In this document: positions 1-8,397 of the stretch, piece by piece
Layout of the letters: the number at the start of each line of letters is the position of its first letter
How positions within the stretch are numbered: position 1 is the first letter of the stretch
DNA from: Clavibacter sepedonicus
GTDB taxonomy: Bacteria; Actinomycetota; Actinomycetes; Actinomycetales; Microbacteriaceae
Assembly: GCF_000069225.1 (NCBI RefSeq)
Contig: NC_010408.1
Location: 30,792 to 94,791, forward strand
Direction of reading: 5' to 3'
Length of the DNA: 64,000 nucleotides
Program-made: the position numbers and the translations under genes
The notes under the pieces: model-generated
Seen by the model: the letters and a program-made list of their open reading frames with translations, nothing else
The model's database searches: none
What the model was told of the DNA's origin: nothing

Positions 1-1770
1 GCCACTGCTCTTGGGGGACACCCCTGCTTCGGCCGCCAGCGCCTCGCGGGCGATGGGGTGGGGGTGCGCGGTGATCAGGGCCTCGAGGATCCGCCAGTGT
101 GCGGGCTTGGTGAGCTTCTGGATCTGCTGCTGCAGGAACGGGGTCTGTTCGCGGAGGGTCGGTGCGGTGCGGAGGTCGTCGAGTGCGGTCGGTGAGGTGT
201 GGGCGCGTCCTGTCTCGGTGAGAGCGACGTAGCCGCCGGCGGGGTAGGCGATGTGGCCGGCGGTGCGGAGGGCGCCGAGGTTGTTGCCGTAGCCGCTGGA
301 GCGCGGCGAGACGCCGGCGAAGAAGGCGAGCTGTGCTCGGGGGACGTTGTGGAGCCCTACGGCCTCGAGGACCGCGAGCGCGTCGAGCAGCCTCCGGTGC
401 GCCGGCGTCAGGCCCTTCTCGTCCCCGGAGGGCTCCGCCGGCGCGTGGTCAGGCTCTGGGGCCGGGCGAGGAGCTGGTGCGGGCGAGATGGCCGCGGAGG
501 GGCTGTCCGGGCGCCCGAGGGCCCCCGGCCGCGGGCCGCTGACGTCCGCGAGCGCGCCGGCGACCTGCTCGGCGGCCGCCTCGACGTCGGTTCGGACGCG
601 GGTGCCCTGTTCGAGGAGGTCAGTGATCGTCTGCTCGAGGTGGGTCTCGTGGGAGCGAAGCCGCGCGACCGCCTCCTCGAGGGCGGTGCGGGCCTCGTCG
701 AGGCGCCCCTGGGCCAGCTCGTCAACGACAGCCGGCAGGGGCGCAGGCGCGGGCGCGGGCGCGTCGACGGTGGCCCGTCTGGCGGCGGCGAGCGCCTGCT
801 CGAGGTCGCGGACCTGCTTGGTGAGCTCGCGGGGGTCGGTGGCCTTCGCGCGTTCAACGGTCGCCGCGATCCGGGTACTGATGGCGTCCAGGTCGACCGC
901 GGCGAGGGTCGTGGGGACGCGCGAGGCTGCGCCGCGCGTGCGGGTGGGTGAGGAATCGAAGGTGCGGGTGCCGCGGACCTGCACCTGCTTGAGGATCTTC
1001 TTCTCCGGGATCCACCACCAGCACTCGCCGTTCTCTAACGCGGGGAGGGAGGGGGCGATCTTCTCCCAGTCGTCGGCGGTTCCCTGCCCACGGACCCACT
1101 CGCGGATGGCGTCGCGGTCCTGTGGGGCGGTCACGCGCATGGCCACGAGCGCGTCGACTTGGGTGAGGACGTCCTTGTTGAGCGTCGCGGCGCGCTGGGA
1201 CGCCATGGTGACTCCGATGCCCCGGTTCCGGCCGCGGCGGACGAGGTTCTCCATCGTCGCCAACAGGGGCGCGTCCTGGCCGCGGGGACGCTGCGGGGCG
1301 AAGAGGTCGGCCTCATCGATGATGACGTGCACGAGGGTGCGGTTACGGCGGTAGAGCCGGTCGAAGAACGCTGCGGCGAAGGCGCGCTCCTGCGTGCGGG
1401 AGTTGAACTCCGAGATGTCCAGGATCATCGATAGGCCGTCGTCGACGACGAGGTCCGCCATCAGCGCGCCCGCGGTGGATTCCAGAGGTGCATCGCCGTG
1501 CGCGCCGCCGAACACCGGGATCGGCAGCCCCTCTCGGTGCCCGTCGGCGCTCGAGCGCAGGCCCCAGAACACGCCCATCGGGTCCAGGATCACCGTCTGC
1601 ACGTGCGCCTTGTGGAGCTCTTCGGCGAGGACCCGCGTTGCGTACGTCTTCCCGGCGCCACGCTTGCCGAGGAGCGCGATGCTCGCGCCGGCGACGTAGT
1701 CGGCGTCCAGGTGCAGGTCGTCGGCGAGGTGCAGGTCGTTCTTGGCCGCGGGGCGCGTCGGCGGGCTCAC
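1..1770 (-). CDS. HerA/DUF87-type P-loop ATPase with C-terminal winged-helix repeats (partial, cut by window edge)
   Basis: The frame starts at a GTG at 1770 with an AAGGAGA ribosome site four bases upstream and stays open for 590 codons to the left edge, so the C terminus is missing. A perfect Walker A (GKRGAGKT, residues 35-42) and a Walker B (HVIIDEADLF, near residue 147) mark an ATPase; the following RRGRNRGIGVTMASQR segment is typical of HerA/FtsK-superfamily DNA translocases. An Ala/Glu-rich probable coiled coil (about 290-400) leads to at least two winged-helix-like units sharing a GVSP(R/K)SSG motif. Family knowledge suggests a DNA-acting motor; the substrate is unknown. It is the most distal visible gene of the leftward operon starting at 12009. 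Confidence 0.8.
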   Translation of the reverse strand, partial: MSPPTRPAAKNDLHLADDLHLDADYVAGASIALLGKRGAGKTYATRVLAEELHKAHVQTVILDPMGVFWGLRSSADGHREGLPIPVFGGAHGDAPLESTAGALMADLVVDDGLSMILDISEFNSRTQERAFAAAFFDRLYRRNRTLVHVIIDEADLFAPQRPRGQDAPLLATMENLVRRGRNRGIGVTMASQRAATLNKDVLTQVDALVAMRVTAPQDRDAIREWVRGQGTADDWEKIAPSLPALENGECWWWIPEKKILKQVQVRGTRTFDSSPTRTRGAASRVPTTLAAVDLDAISTRIAATVERAKATDPRELTKQVRDLEQALAAARRATVDAPAPAPAPLPAVVDELAQGRLDEARTALEEAVARLRSHETHLEQTITDLLEQGTRVRTDVEAAAEQVAGALADVSGPRPGALGRPDSPSAAISPAPAPRPAPEPDHAPAEPSGDEKGLTPAHRRLLDALAVLEAVGLHNVPRAQLAFFAGVSPRSSGYGNNLGALRTAGHIAYPAGGYVALTETGRAHTSPTALDDLRTAPTLREQTPFLQQQIQKLTKPAHWRILEALITAHPHPIAREALAAEAGVSPKSSG

Positions 1771-1809
1771 GGGGTCTCCTTCGGTCGGCGCTCGCCGGGG
1801 CGGCGCTGG

Positions 1810-2475
1810 TTACAGGCTATGGACCGCGTCGCGGATGACGACGCGGGACCCGGGCTGGGCGCGGCGCATGCCGGCGGCGCAGTAGCGGTCGGCGAGGTCG
1901 TTGGTGACGGCCGTGGCGATCACCGTGCTGGACGTGAAGCGTGGGTCGCGGAGCATGGCGGCGAGGAGCTGGGTGCCCGTTCCAGGGGTGTCGTCGGGCG
2001 AGCGGACGAGGTCATGCAGGACGACGACGGGGCCGGCGGCCGACAGGTCGCGGAGGGCGGGCTTGTAGAGCGGGTCGGCGGCCAGGGGGAAGGCGCTGAC
2101 GATCAAGGCCACGAGGAGCAGCAGGAGGACGCCGATCAGGCAGGAGAGAAAGACGGTGGTGATGAAGGGCGGCAGGATCAGCGCGGCCGCCAGGACGAGG
2201 ACAGTGAAGAGGATCAGCGTGGTCACGGCCATGCCGAGGGCTCGGCCCCACCTCCGCGCTCGACGGCGGGTCATGACGACGCTGGATGCGCGGCCGGCGG
2301 TGTAGACGTCGCCGTCGGCGATCCAGATGGCGTAGGTCACCTGCGAGGTCAGCCAGTAGAGCGGCATGAGCCACCCCACGCGCGAGGACTTGCGCTGGAA
2401 GAGCGCGCGGGCGTGCGCCCACGCCAGCGGGTACGCGTCGGCGGGCCGAGCTTGCCGGTATGGGAGAGCAGTCAT
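1810..2475 (-). CDS. Small two-pass membrane protein with soluble C-terminal domain
   Basis: This encodes 221 residues. I chose the ATG at 2475 because it overlaps the stop of the upstream gene (ATGA), implying translational coupling; the frame stays open further upstream inside that gene. Two adjacent hydrophobic segments (about 81-103 and 105-130) follow an Arg-rich stretch, and residues 130-221 form a soluble domain beginning GPVVVLHDLVRSPDD. I do not recognise the family. Its place among small membrane and phage-type proteins suggests an accessory plasmid function. Confidence 0.7.
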   Translation of the reverse strand: MTALPYRQARPADAYPLAWAHARALFQRKSSRVGWLMPLYWLTSQVTYAIWIADGDVYTAGRASSVVMTRRRARRWGRALGMAVTTLILFTVLVLAAALILPPFITTVFLSCLIGVLLLLLVALIVSAFPLAADPLYKPALRDLSAAGPVVVLHDLVRSPDDTPGTGTQLLAAMLRDPRFTSSTVIATAVTNDLADRYCAAGMRRAQPGSRVVIRDAVHSL

Positions 2476-3092
2476 GCGATGAGCCTCCATGGAGTGATCG
2501 TCTTGATGGTGCGGCAGGGCCAGAGGGAATCCTGGTAGAGCTCCTGGCCGCGCCTCTCCAACGCGCCGCACTCGGCGCAGACCTCGAGGGTGTAGAGCTC
2601 GGGAAGGGGCACGCCTGCCGTCCAGTACGGGTCGGCCTCGAAGTACCGGTGAGCGTCGTCCTCGGTGGGATGACTGGTCTCGCCGTCGTCGTAGGAGTAC
2701 CGAGTCTGGGGGTGATGCACGGCGAGGACCCCGGCGATGGCGTCCCGGGCGCCACGGGCGTAGAGCTCGCGGCGGGCCCCGGCCGCCTCCTCGGTGGGCC
2801 GAGCTGAGGCATCGGCGCCCCGCGCGATGGCGAGCAGCTCGTCATCGACGGGCGGGTCCGCCGCGAAGTCTGCGACGGCATTCGCGCGCTCGAGCGCGGC
2901 CTGCGCCTGCTGCAGGTTCGCCAGCAGCGCCGGCACCCGCTTCCCGAGCTGCTTCCACTGCTCCTCGGCCGCGATCCGCAGCGAGATGTCCAGCGGCTCC
3001 TCCTGAGCTCGGCTGGTGGCGCTGTGGACGTCGTCGAGCTGGGCGCGCACGGCGGCGAGGTCGATGGGGGATGTCGGGAAGTGCTTGGTCAT
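2472..3092 (-). CDS. Conserved phage/plasmid-type protein with C-terminal Cys motif
   Basis: This encodes 206 residues. The N-terminal half is helical and Ala/Glu-rich. The C terminus carries VCAECGALE and WPCRTI motifs, a possible zinc-binding or structural arrangement often seen at the C terminus of small hypothetical proteins of actinobacterial phages and plasmids. The start overlaps the upstream stop and the stop overlaps the downstream start, both as ATGA, so it is an internal operon gene. The function is unknown. Confidence 0.7.
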   Translation of the reverse strand: MTKHFPTSPIDLAAVRAQLDDVHSATSRAQEEPLDISLRIAAEEQWKQLGKRVPALLANLQQAQAALERANAVADFAADPPVDDELLAIARGADASARPTEEAAGARRELYARGARDAIAGVLAVHHPQTRYSYDDGETSHPTEDDAHRYFEADPYWTAGVPLPELYTLEVCAECGALERRGQELYQDSLWPCRTIKTITPWRLIA

Positions 3093-3529
3093 GAGTCCAC
3101 CGGGCCCCCGGGTGTCGGCTCGTCGGTGTCCGGCGAGTCCGCACGAGCCACCACGACCTCGTTCTCGGTGACCTGCATGACGGCGATGGCGGCAACCACA
3201 CCCGTGATGCCCAGCGCGCAGGCGGCGACCTCCGGGTTTACGAACCCGAACGAGAAGCGCGCCATGTGGACAACCAGCGGGGCGAGGAGAGTGAATCCAA
3301 GGGCCACGATAATCAGACGATTCAGCTGCCGCTTTCTCTTAGCCGACACTCCTTTCACCGGCTTCCAGACACGTCCGAGGCCGTCCTGCCTGGCAAAACG
3401 CGCCTGCCAGAGCTGGCCGTCTGCGGACTCGTAAATTGATTTCGGTAGGACCAGGTCGGCGCCCGGCAGGTCCAGATCGGGGCGCAGGCCACCGTAGACG
3501 AAACGCCCTTCGGGAGTATGCGTGGACAT
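3089..3529 (-). CDS. Small two-pass membrane protein
   Basis: This encodes 146 residues. The ATG at 3529 is preceded by an AAAGGTGAAAAT ribosome-site region; the same frame stays open far upstream, but there it is antisense-like low-complexity sequence, so I reject the longer form. Two hydrophobic helices lie at about 71-90 and 100-120, with an acidic Pro-rich tail. The stop overlaps the downstream ATG. The family is not recognised; it is probably an inner-membrane accessory protein of the operon. Confidence 0.7.
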   Translation of the reverse strand: MSTHTPEGRFVYGGLRPDLDLPGADLVLPKSIYESADGQLWQARFARQDGLGRVWKPVKGVSAKRKRQLNRLIIVALGFTLLAPLVVHMARFSFGFVNPEVAACALGITGVVAAIAVMQVTENEVVVARADSPDTDEPTPGGPVDS

Positions 3530-3552
3530 ATTTTCACCTTTCTGAGAGTGAT

Positions 3553-3909
3553 TTACGATGACGATTCGCGAGCTTCGAGGATGTTGGGGAATTGGGAGAG
3601 GGGCCATCCGATGCGGACGCCTTCGGTGTCGAAGTCGTAGGTCTTGCCGATCTCGATGGCGGCGTAGGTGTCTGCTGAGCGCAGGTGCCCGGTGACGATG
3701 GAGTCGCTGACGCGGAGGACGCCGCACGACGTGTAGACCCGTGAGTCTGTGGCTCCCCGGTACCCGGAGACGCGGTCTTTCCCCGTGACGGTGCAGTGCG
3801 TCTGGCTCTGCGTGTCCAGGTGGGGGCCGAAAAGCACGGCCCCGAGAACGATGAGCCCCAGGAGCCCCATCACGCTGATGCCACCCTGCCGTGCGGTACT
3901 TCGGCCCAT
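3553..3909 (-). CDS. Small membrane-anchored conserved protein
   Basis: This encodes 118 residues with one N-terminal membrane helix (about 12-29) and an extracytoplasmic domain containing HCTVTGKDRV, VYTSCGVL and IGKTYDFDTEGVRIG. This pattern is common in small membrane proteins of actinobacterial phages and plasmids, where the function is unknown. The ATG at 3909 overlaps the methyltransferase stop by one base (TGATG). Confidence 0.75.
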   Translation of the reverse strand: MGRSTARQGGISVMGLLGLIVLGAVLFGPHLDTQSQTHCTVTGKDRVSGYRGATDSRVYTSCGVLRVSDSIVTGHLRSADTYAAIEIGKTYDFDTEGVRIGWPLSQFPNILEARESSS

Positions 3910-5621
3910 CAGGCCACCTCCAAGCTGTCCATGCTGATCGGGCCGACGTCGACGCCGAGGGACTCGGCGACGGCCGCGATGAGGTCCCGTGCGGCCGGTG
4001 GAGTGACGGCGTTCCCGGCGAGGCGGACCTGCTCGCGCTTGGTGCCGAGGAGGAGGTACTCGGCAGTGAACGCCATGCCGCGCTTGATCTCCTCGGGGGT
4101 GAGCATGCGGAACTCGCAGTCGTCAACGTCGACCGAGATCCGCGCGCCCGGCTGCAGGAGCGACTGGGTGCCGCTGGCGGTCTGCGTGCGCATCGGCTCG
4201 TGGACCGGGGTGGACATCTGGCTGCTGTCTCCGCGGGCGGTGTTGTTCCGCATCACGAGCGCGTGGTGGTTCCCGCCGGCGGCGACGGTGTCGATGGGCT
4301 GCTGGGCCGGCTTGGTGACGCCGTGGTTCCGCAGCGGGACGACGAGTGCCTGGGAGACGGTGCCGGCGACGACGGTCTTCAACGCCTCAGCGGTCGACGC
4401 CGCGGTGCCGTGGGTGCGCAGCGGGACGACGAGGCCGGTCTCGTTGCGGGTGGACTGCGTGCGCAGCGGCCCGGACACCGGCGCCGCGTGCTTCCCGTCC
4501 CGGCCCTCGACCGGGACCAGGAGCGACGCGTTCACCGTGGAGGCGACCAGGGTGGGCAGCGGGTCCTCGACGGGCCGTGAGCGGCGCTCGTCGGCGCCGT
4601 AGAGGTGGTTCACGACGAGCGCCTTGGACGCGGTGGTGTGCAGGGTCTTGAGGACGTCGGTGCTCGGCCAGGCGCGCACGTACCCGTCGGGGTTGCTGTG
4701 CTGGCGGTGCTTGGGGTCGGTGGAGTCGTAGGCGTTGCCGGCAGCCTCGACCACGACGGGCGCCCAGTGCTTCTCGATGCCGCGGCGGATCCGCTCGCGC
4801 GTCTTCGGCGCGAGCGGGCGGAGGCGATCGCCGATGCGCTGGCCAGGGATGGACCAGTCGATGATTGAGGACGCCGGCAGCCACCCCGGCTCGAGCACAC
4901 GACCGCGGCAGGAGACCTTGGGGCACTGGTAGACGTACTGCGCCCGGTAGCGGCCCCACCGCTCGCGCTTCTTGAAGACCTGCTCGGCGCGGACGATGCC
5001 GTGCTCAGGGCAGAACGCCCGCGGCCGCGTCCACTTCGCCAGATCGGGACGCCGGTTCCCGCGGCGCCAGAACACGACGTACATCCGGTCCCGTGACTGT
5101 GGCGCCGGCGCACCGAGCGCTTGGGCGTGCATCGAGTTGAGCCACACGGTCTCGTGGTCGTAGCCGAGGAGCTCCATCGACATCAGCCAGGCCGGGAACT
5201 GAATCCACTTCGCCGCGTCGACGACGTTCTCCACGATCACCGCCTCGTACCGGTGGTACTCGGCGAACCGCGGGATGTCCCACATGGTGGCCCGGGACCG
5301 CTCGGCTGCCTCGGATGGCAGCGGGCGGTCGTCGTAGAGGTCGAACTCCCCCTGCGTGCTCCCCCGCTTGATGCCCGCGGCCTGCGAGTGCGAGGTGCAC
5401 TCGGGGGATCCCCACAGGATCTTCGTGCGCGGGTAGCGGCGCGGGTCGACCTGGGACAGGTCCGCGATGTCGTGGTCGGTGTCGGGGTGGTTCGTGTTGT
5501 GGGTCTCGATCGCGAGCTTCCAGTGGTTCGCCGCCATCCGCACACGCACACCCGGGACCTGCAGGGCGCCAGACGAGGATCCGCCGGCACCGCAGAACAG
5601 GTCCGTCAGCGTCAGGTCCAC
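3909..5621 (-). CDS. DNA (cytosine-5) methyltransferase
   Basis: This encodes 570 residues from a GTG at 5621. Motif I is DLFCGAGGSSSGA near the N terminus, the catalytic motif IV is WGSPECTSHSQAAG with the nucleophilic Cys in SPEC, motif VI is VIVENVVD, and the C-terminal motifs IX/X are present (RMLTPEEIKRGMAF and RLAGNAVTPPAARD). A Cys-rich segment (CPEHG, then CPKVSCRG) sits between. A long region before the C terminus repeats LRT/LVVP-type segments, as in methylases of actinophages, and probably forms the target-recognition part. No cognate endonuclease is adjacent, so it is probably an orphan methylase that protects or marks the plasmid. It overlaps both neighbours. Confidence 0.93.
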   Translation of the reverse strand: MDLTLTDLFCGAGGSSSGALQVPGVRVRMAANHWKLAIETHNTNHPDTDHDIADLSQVDPRRYPRTKILWGSPECTSHSQAAGIKRGSTQGEFDLYDDRPLPSEAAERSRATMWDIPRFAEYHRYEAVIVENVVDAAKWIQFPAWLMSMELLGYDHETVWLNSMHAQALGAPAPQSRDRMYVVFWRRGNRRPDLAKWTRPRAFCPEHGIVRAEQVFKKRERWGRYRAQYVYQCPKVSCRGRVLEPGWLPASSIIDWSIPGQRIGDRLRPLAPKTRERIRRGIEKHWAPVVVEAAGNAYDSTDPKHRQHSNPDGYVRAWPSTDVLKTLHTTASKALVVNHLYGADERRSRPVEDPLPTLVASTVNASLLVPVEGRDGKHAAPVSGPLRTQSTRNETGLVVPLRTHGTAASTAEALKTVVAGTVSQALVVPLRNHGVTKPAQQPIDTVAAGGNHHALVMRNNTARGDSSQMSTPVHEPMRTQTASGTQSLLQPGARISVDVDDCEFRMLTPEEIKRGMAFTAEYLLLGTKREQVRLAGNAVTPPAARDLIAAVAESLGVDVGPISMDSLEVA

Positions 5622-5941
5622 GACGAGTCCTGTCCCGCATCAGGTTCGTCGTCGACGAGCGCCTGGCCCAGACGACGCATCTCAGCGTCCTCGAGGATGA
5701 GGCGGATGGTGCCGAGCGCGGACGCGTTCGCGCCGGCGTCGAGGTTCGCGCCATCGACCGCGGTCCGGATCTCGGAGAGCGCCCGCCGCGTCATGCCCGC
5801 TTCCCTCTCGGCGCGCACCGTCCGTCGGTACGCGCGCTCCGCGGCCGCGCTGCAGTCGTGCCCCTCGAGGAGGTCCGCTGCGGCCCGCTCCCATGCCTCG
5901 AGGCGGCTCTCCGCCTCGCCGTCGCTGGCGGGCTGGCTCAC
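5612..5941 (-). CDS. Hypothetical small acidic protein
   Basis: This encodes 109 residues from a GTG at 5941 that overlaps the stop of the FtsK-like gene (GTGA). The protein is helical and Ala/Arg/Glu-rich, without membrane segments or recognisable motifs. Its last 10 bases overlap the methyltransferase start, so the two are probably translationally coupled. I cannot assign a function. Confidence 0.65.
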   Translation of the reverse strand: MSQPASDGEAESRLEAWERAAADLLEGHDCSAAAERAYRRTVRAEREAGMTRRALSEIRTAVDGANLDAGANASALGTIRLILEDAEMRRLGQALVDDEPDAGQDSSWT

Positions 5942-6966
5942 TGGTCCTGCTCCGAGTCGACCGGCCGGTCGAACCCGAAGAGCTTCGGGTCAGCGCCCGG
6001 ATTGAGGACCTCGCCCCACATCATCTGAGATCCCTCCTCGTCCTTCTGCCCCAGGACGAGCAGATGCGAGGGAGAGCCCTTGGGTAGCTCCTTGAGGTCG
6101 GGACGCATGCTCACCACGGAGCGGACACACTCGAGGGCCCAGCCTCCCCGGAGGCTCTCCTGGAGCGTCGCGTCCGCGGCGTCGACCCCGAACAGCTGCG
6201 CCGGCGCCGGCGCCCCCGCTCCCCTCGACACGAGAGCCCGGTCGGGCGCGCTGACACTCCTCTCGGCGAAGCGGGCATCGCCCCACAGCATCAGGGATCC
6301 CTGCTCGGTCGGGTCGCCCAGGACGATCAGATGCGCGAGGTTGTCGCGCATGCCACCGGTGACCAGCTCCGCGTCCGGCCGCGGTGCCCTGATGAGGACG
6401 TGGATGCCCGCGGAGCGCCCGAGCGAGATCAGCTCGTGGAGCTGCTCGAGCGACGTGGCGCCGGCGTCGCGCTTGATCCACGGGAAGTCGTTGACGATGA
6501 CCACGAGCGGTCGAAGCGCATCAGCGCCGTCCGCGTCGCCCTTGACCTGTCCGAAGCGGCCGTAGAGCGTGTCGGTCAGCTTGTCGAGCATTGCGGAGAT
6601 CTCCTCCGGGGAGGACGCGATCTTGCACTCGGGGATGCCACGATACGGCGCGAACTCAACGCCCTTCGGGTCGATGAGGAAGATGTCGAGGCTGTGCACG
6701 ACCGCGCCCACGATCAGGGAACCGACGAGGGATCCACCCCCCAGTCCGGTCGGGGTGATGGCGAGCACATGAGCGGCGGTCGAGGTTCGGCCGAGTTCCC
6801 ACCCGATGGCGTTGCCGCTGGCGTCGACGCCGTAGTACAGGCACGGAGATGCCGGGTCTCCGAACTTGTCCCCGTAGAGACTGATTCCCGGGTGCTCGAT
6901 GACCGTCGGCAGGATGTCGTTGCCGGTGCAGGGCTGCTTCTTCGAGTTCTTGCTGAACCAGTTCAT
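5938..6966 (-). CDS. FtsK/SpoIIIE-like protein with degenerate nucleotide-binding motifs
   Basis: This encodes 342 residues and has the overall pattern of an FtsK-type motor domain: a Walker A position, then IDPKGVEF (compare IDGKRIEL in the coupling protein at 40783-42903), a Walker B position, GRSAGIHVLIRAPRPDAE and TGGMRDN. The Walker A lysine is absent (TPTGLGGGSL instead of GxxGxGK[ST]), and the Walker B acids read VVIVNDFPW instead of a hydrophobic run plus DE. ATP hydrolysis is therefore unlikely. It may be a structural or regulatory partner of the true motor. The start is ATG 6966. Confidence 0.8.
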   Translation of the reverse strand: MNWFSKNSKKQPCTGNDILPTVIEHPGISLYGDKFGDPASPCLYYGVDASGNAIGWELGRTSTAAHVLAITPTGLGGGSLVGSLIVGAVVHSLDIFLIDPKGVEFAPYRGIPECKIASSPEEISAMLDKLTDTLYGRFGQVKGDADGADALRPLVVIVNDFPWIKRDAGATSLEQLHELISLGRSAGIHVLIRAPRPDAELVTGGMRDNLAHLIVLGDPTEQGSLMLWGDARFAERSVSAPDRALVSRGAGAPAPAQLFGVDAADATLQESLRGGWALECVRSVVSMRPDLKELPKGSPSHLLVLGQKDEEGSQMMWGEVLNPGADPKLFGFDRPVDSEQDQ

Positions 6967-7004
6967 GGTGTGTCCCTTCGTTGAAGTGATGTGGAGCTAG
7001 GTGG

Positions 7005-7562
7005 CTAGAGGCCGTCGAGCGTGATGGCGCCTGTATCGAATGCAGATACCTCCGCGGCCAGGAGATTGGCTTGGTACAGGTAGATAGCGGGGCCGTCAGC
7101 CCGGGTGGCGAGAATGTGGATTCCGACTCCGGCGCCCTGGCGGACGATCTCGCCGATGAGGCCCAACACGTGTGCCTTGCAGGTATCGGAATGCATGTCC
7201 CGAACCCAGCTCATGTCGATGACCACGTACCAGGGGCGCAGCGGACCCAGCGCGGAACCCGCCCATTCCTCAATGCGGAGCCGAACGGCGTGCCGGCGGC
7301 TCAGCTCGTCGCGGACGGCTTCGAGGGCGGCCGGCCAGAGTCGCTCATCGGCGATGGTGCTGATGCCGCGACCCTCGACCGGGGCGAACGGGGCCAGGAA
7401 CGTGAACTCACCCTCGGCCGCCCGCCGCTCACACCAGGCGCCGAGGGCCTCCCGCGTCGCGCTGTCGCCGTACGCCCCCTGCAGGACGCGGGCATGACCA
7501 TCGCGCTCCGGCTCGAACTCGCTCAGCGGCCTCACGGCCGGCTCCAGCATCCGGGCCCTCAT
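7005..7562 (-). CDS. Small FtsK-like protein lacking a P-loop
   Basis: This encodes 185 residues. I chose the ATG at 7562, which overlaps the upstream stop (ATGA). The C-terminal half resembles the part of an FtsK motor after Walker A: WYVVIDMSWVRDM at the Walker B position, then a helix and GVGIHILATRADGPAI. No Walker A is present anywhere. It lies directly upstream of the other degenerate FtsK-like gene, so the two could form a non-hydrolysing complex. Assignment to the superfamily rests on this pattern only. Confidence 0.65.
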   Translation of the reverse strand: MRARMLEPAVRPLSEFEPERDGHARVLQGAYGDSATREALGAWCERRAAEGEFTFLAPFAPVEGRGISTIADERLWPAALEAVRDELSRRHAVRLRIEEWAGSALGPLRPWYVVIDMSWVRDMHSDTCKAHVLGLIGEIVRQGAGVGIHILATRADGPAIYLYQANLLAAEVSAFDTGAITLDGL

Positions 7563-7972
7563 CTCGCGCCCGCCCAGATTTCGTCCACGGGCGTCCTCGC
7601 GATCTCGAGGAGCACGTCGGCGTGGCACGGCTGGTCGGCGCGGCACCAGCACGCGAGATCTCGGCCGACGAGACGCTCACGGACCTGCAGCTGCACGTGG
7701 AGCCGTCGACTGACCCACCGGCGGTAGAACTCGACCGCGGTCGCAGCGTCCGGGACCGGCACCATGGAGTCGTCGTCCGTGGCCTCGATCAGACCGACCC
7801 GCACGGTGTCGCCGATACGGAAGCCGTTGCCCCACTGCGACGGACGAGCCACCGACACGGCGCCCTCGGGCAGTCGCGCACCGCGTCGACGTGAGAGCTG
7901 CAGCCGGCGCGGCCCTACCGGAACCGAGGCGACCGCCGCACCCGAGTCCGCGCCGTCGATCTGGCCGCTCAT
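7559..7972 (-). CDS. DUF4326 family protein
   Basis: This encodes 137 residues from the ATG at 7972, which overlaps the upstream stop. Hallmarks of DUF4326 are visible: RLQLSRRRGARLPEGAVSV, ARPSQWGNGF, a middle VEFYRRWV segment and the terminal GRDLACWCRADQPCHADVLL. The family is widespread in phages and plasmids and has no established function; the conserved Cys/His residues suggest a nucleotide- or metal-related activity, which is inference. Confidence 0.85.
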   Translation of the reverse strand: MSGQIDGADSGAAVASVPVGPRRLQLSRRRGARLPEGAVSVARPSQWGNGFRIGDTVRVGLIEATDDDSMVPVPDAATAVEFYRRWVSRRLHVQLQVRERLVGRDLACWCRADQPCHADVLLEIARTPVDEIWAGAR

Positions 7973-8397
7973 GGGAGGCACACCTCCCAGACCTCCCGGG
8001 GGAACGCGACGACGGCCCCGTTGATCTGGAGCTTCCACGCGTCCGAGGTGCATCCGGCGAAGCGCCCGGTCACGAGCTCGTCCACCGGCCCCACCTTCGT
8101 GAACGTCCACCGCACGAGCTCGACATCGTCGTCGTGCGTCCGCAGGAACGCGTAGTCGTCCGGCAGACGCCCCTGGATGCGTGGTAGCCCACCCGGACGC
8201 CGCCCCCTGCGCTTCGCGCCCGCCCGCGCCCCGGGCGGGAGCTTCCGCTCCTTCTCGCGCTTGTCCTGCGCGTAGCAGGTCCTACAGAGCCCGAACGCGT
8301 TGTGCTCCACCGTCCCCGGGAACCGCTCCACGGACGCGCCCTGCGGACGCATCGACCGGCGGCAGCGCCCGCACGACCGACCTTCCTGCGCGCTCAT
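7969..8397 (-). CDS. Small zinc-finger protein
   Basis: This encodes 142 residues. Two CxxC pairs near the N terminus (CGRCRRS and LCRTCYAQ) form a likely zinc ribbon, followed by a basic Arg/Lys-rich stretch and a C-terminal domain beginning DDYAFLRTHDDDVEL. It is probably a nucleic-acid-binding protein. Start and stop both overlap neighbouring genes by four bases. Confidence 0.7.
   Translation of the reverse strand: MSAQEGRSCGRCRRSMRPQGASVERFPGTVEHNAFGLCRTCYAQDKREKERKLPPGARAGAKRRGRRPGGLPRIQGRLPDDYAFLRTHDDDVELVRWTFTKVGPVDELVTGRFAGCTSDAWKLQINGAVVAFPREVWEVCLP

Noticed and set aside
347..1354. 335-codon open frame on the plus strand
   Set aside because: It is antisense to the ATPase, whose Walker motifs are intact; the plus-strand product is Ser/Arg-rich low complexity.
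3530..4126. N-terminal extension of the gene ending at 3089
   Set aside because: The extension is Arg/His/Pro-rich and antisense-like within other genes; the start at 3529 has a ribosome site and gives a normal small membrane protein.
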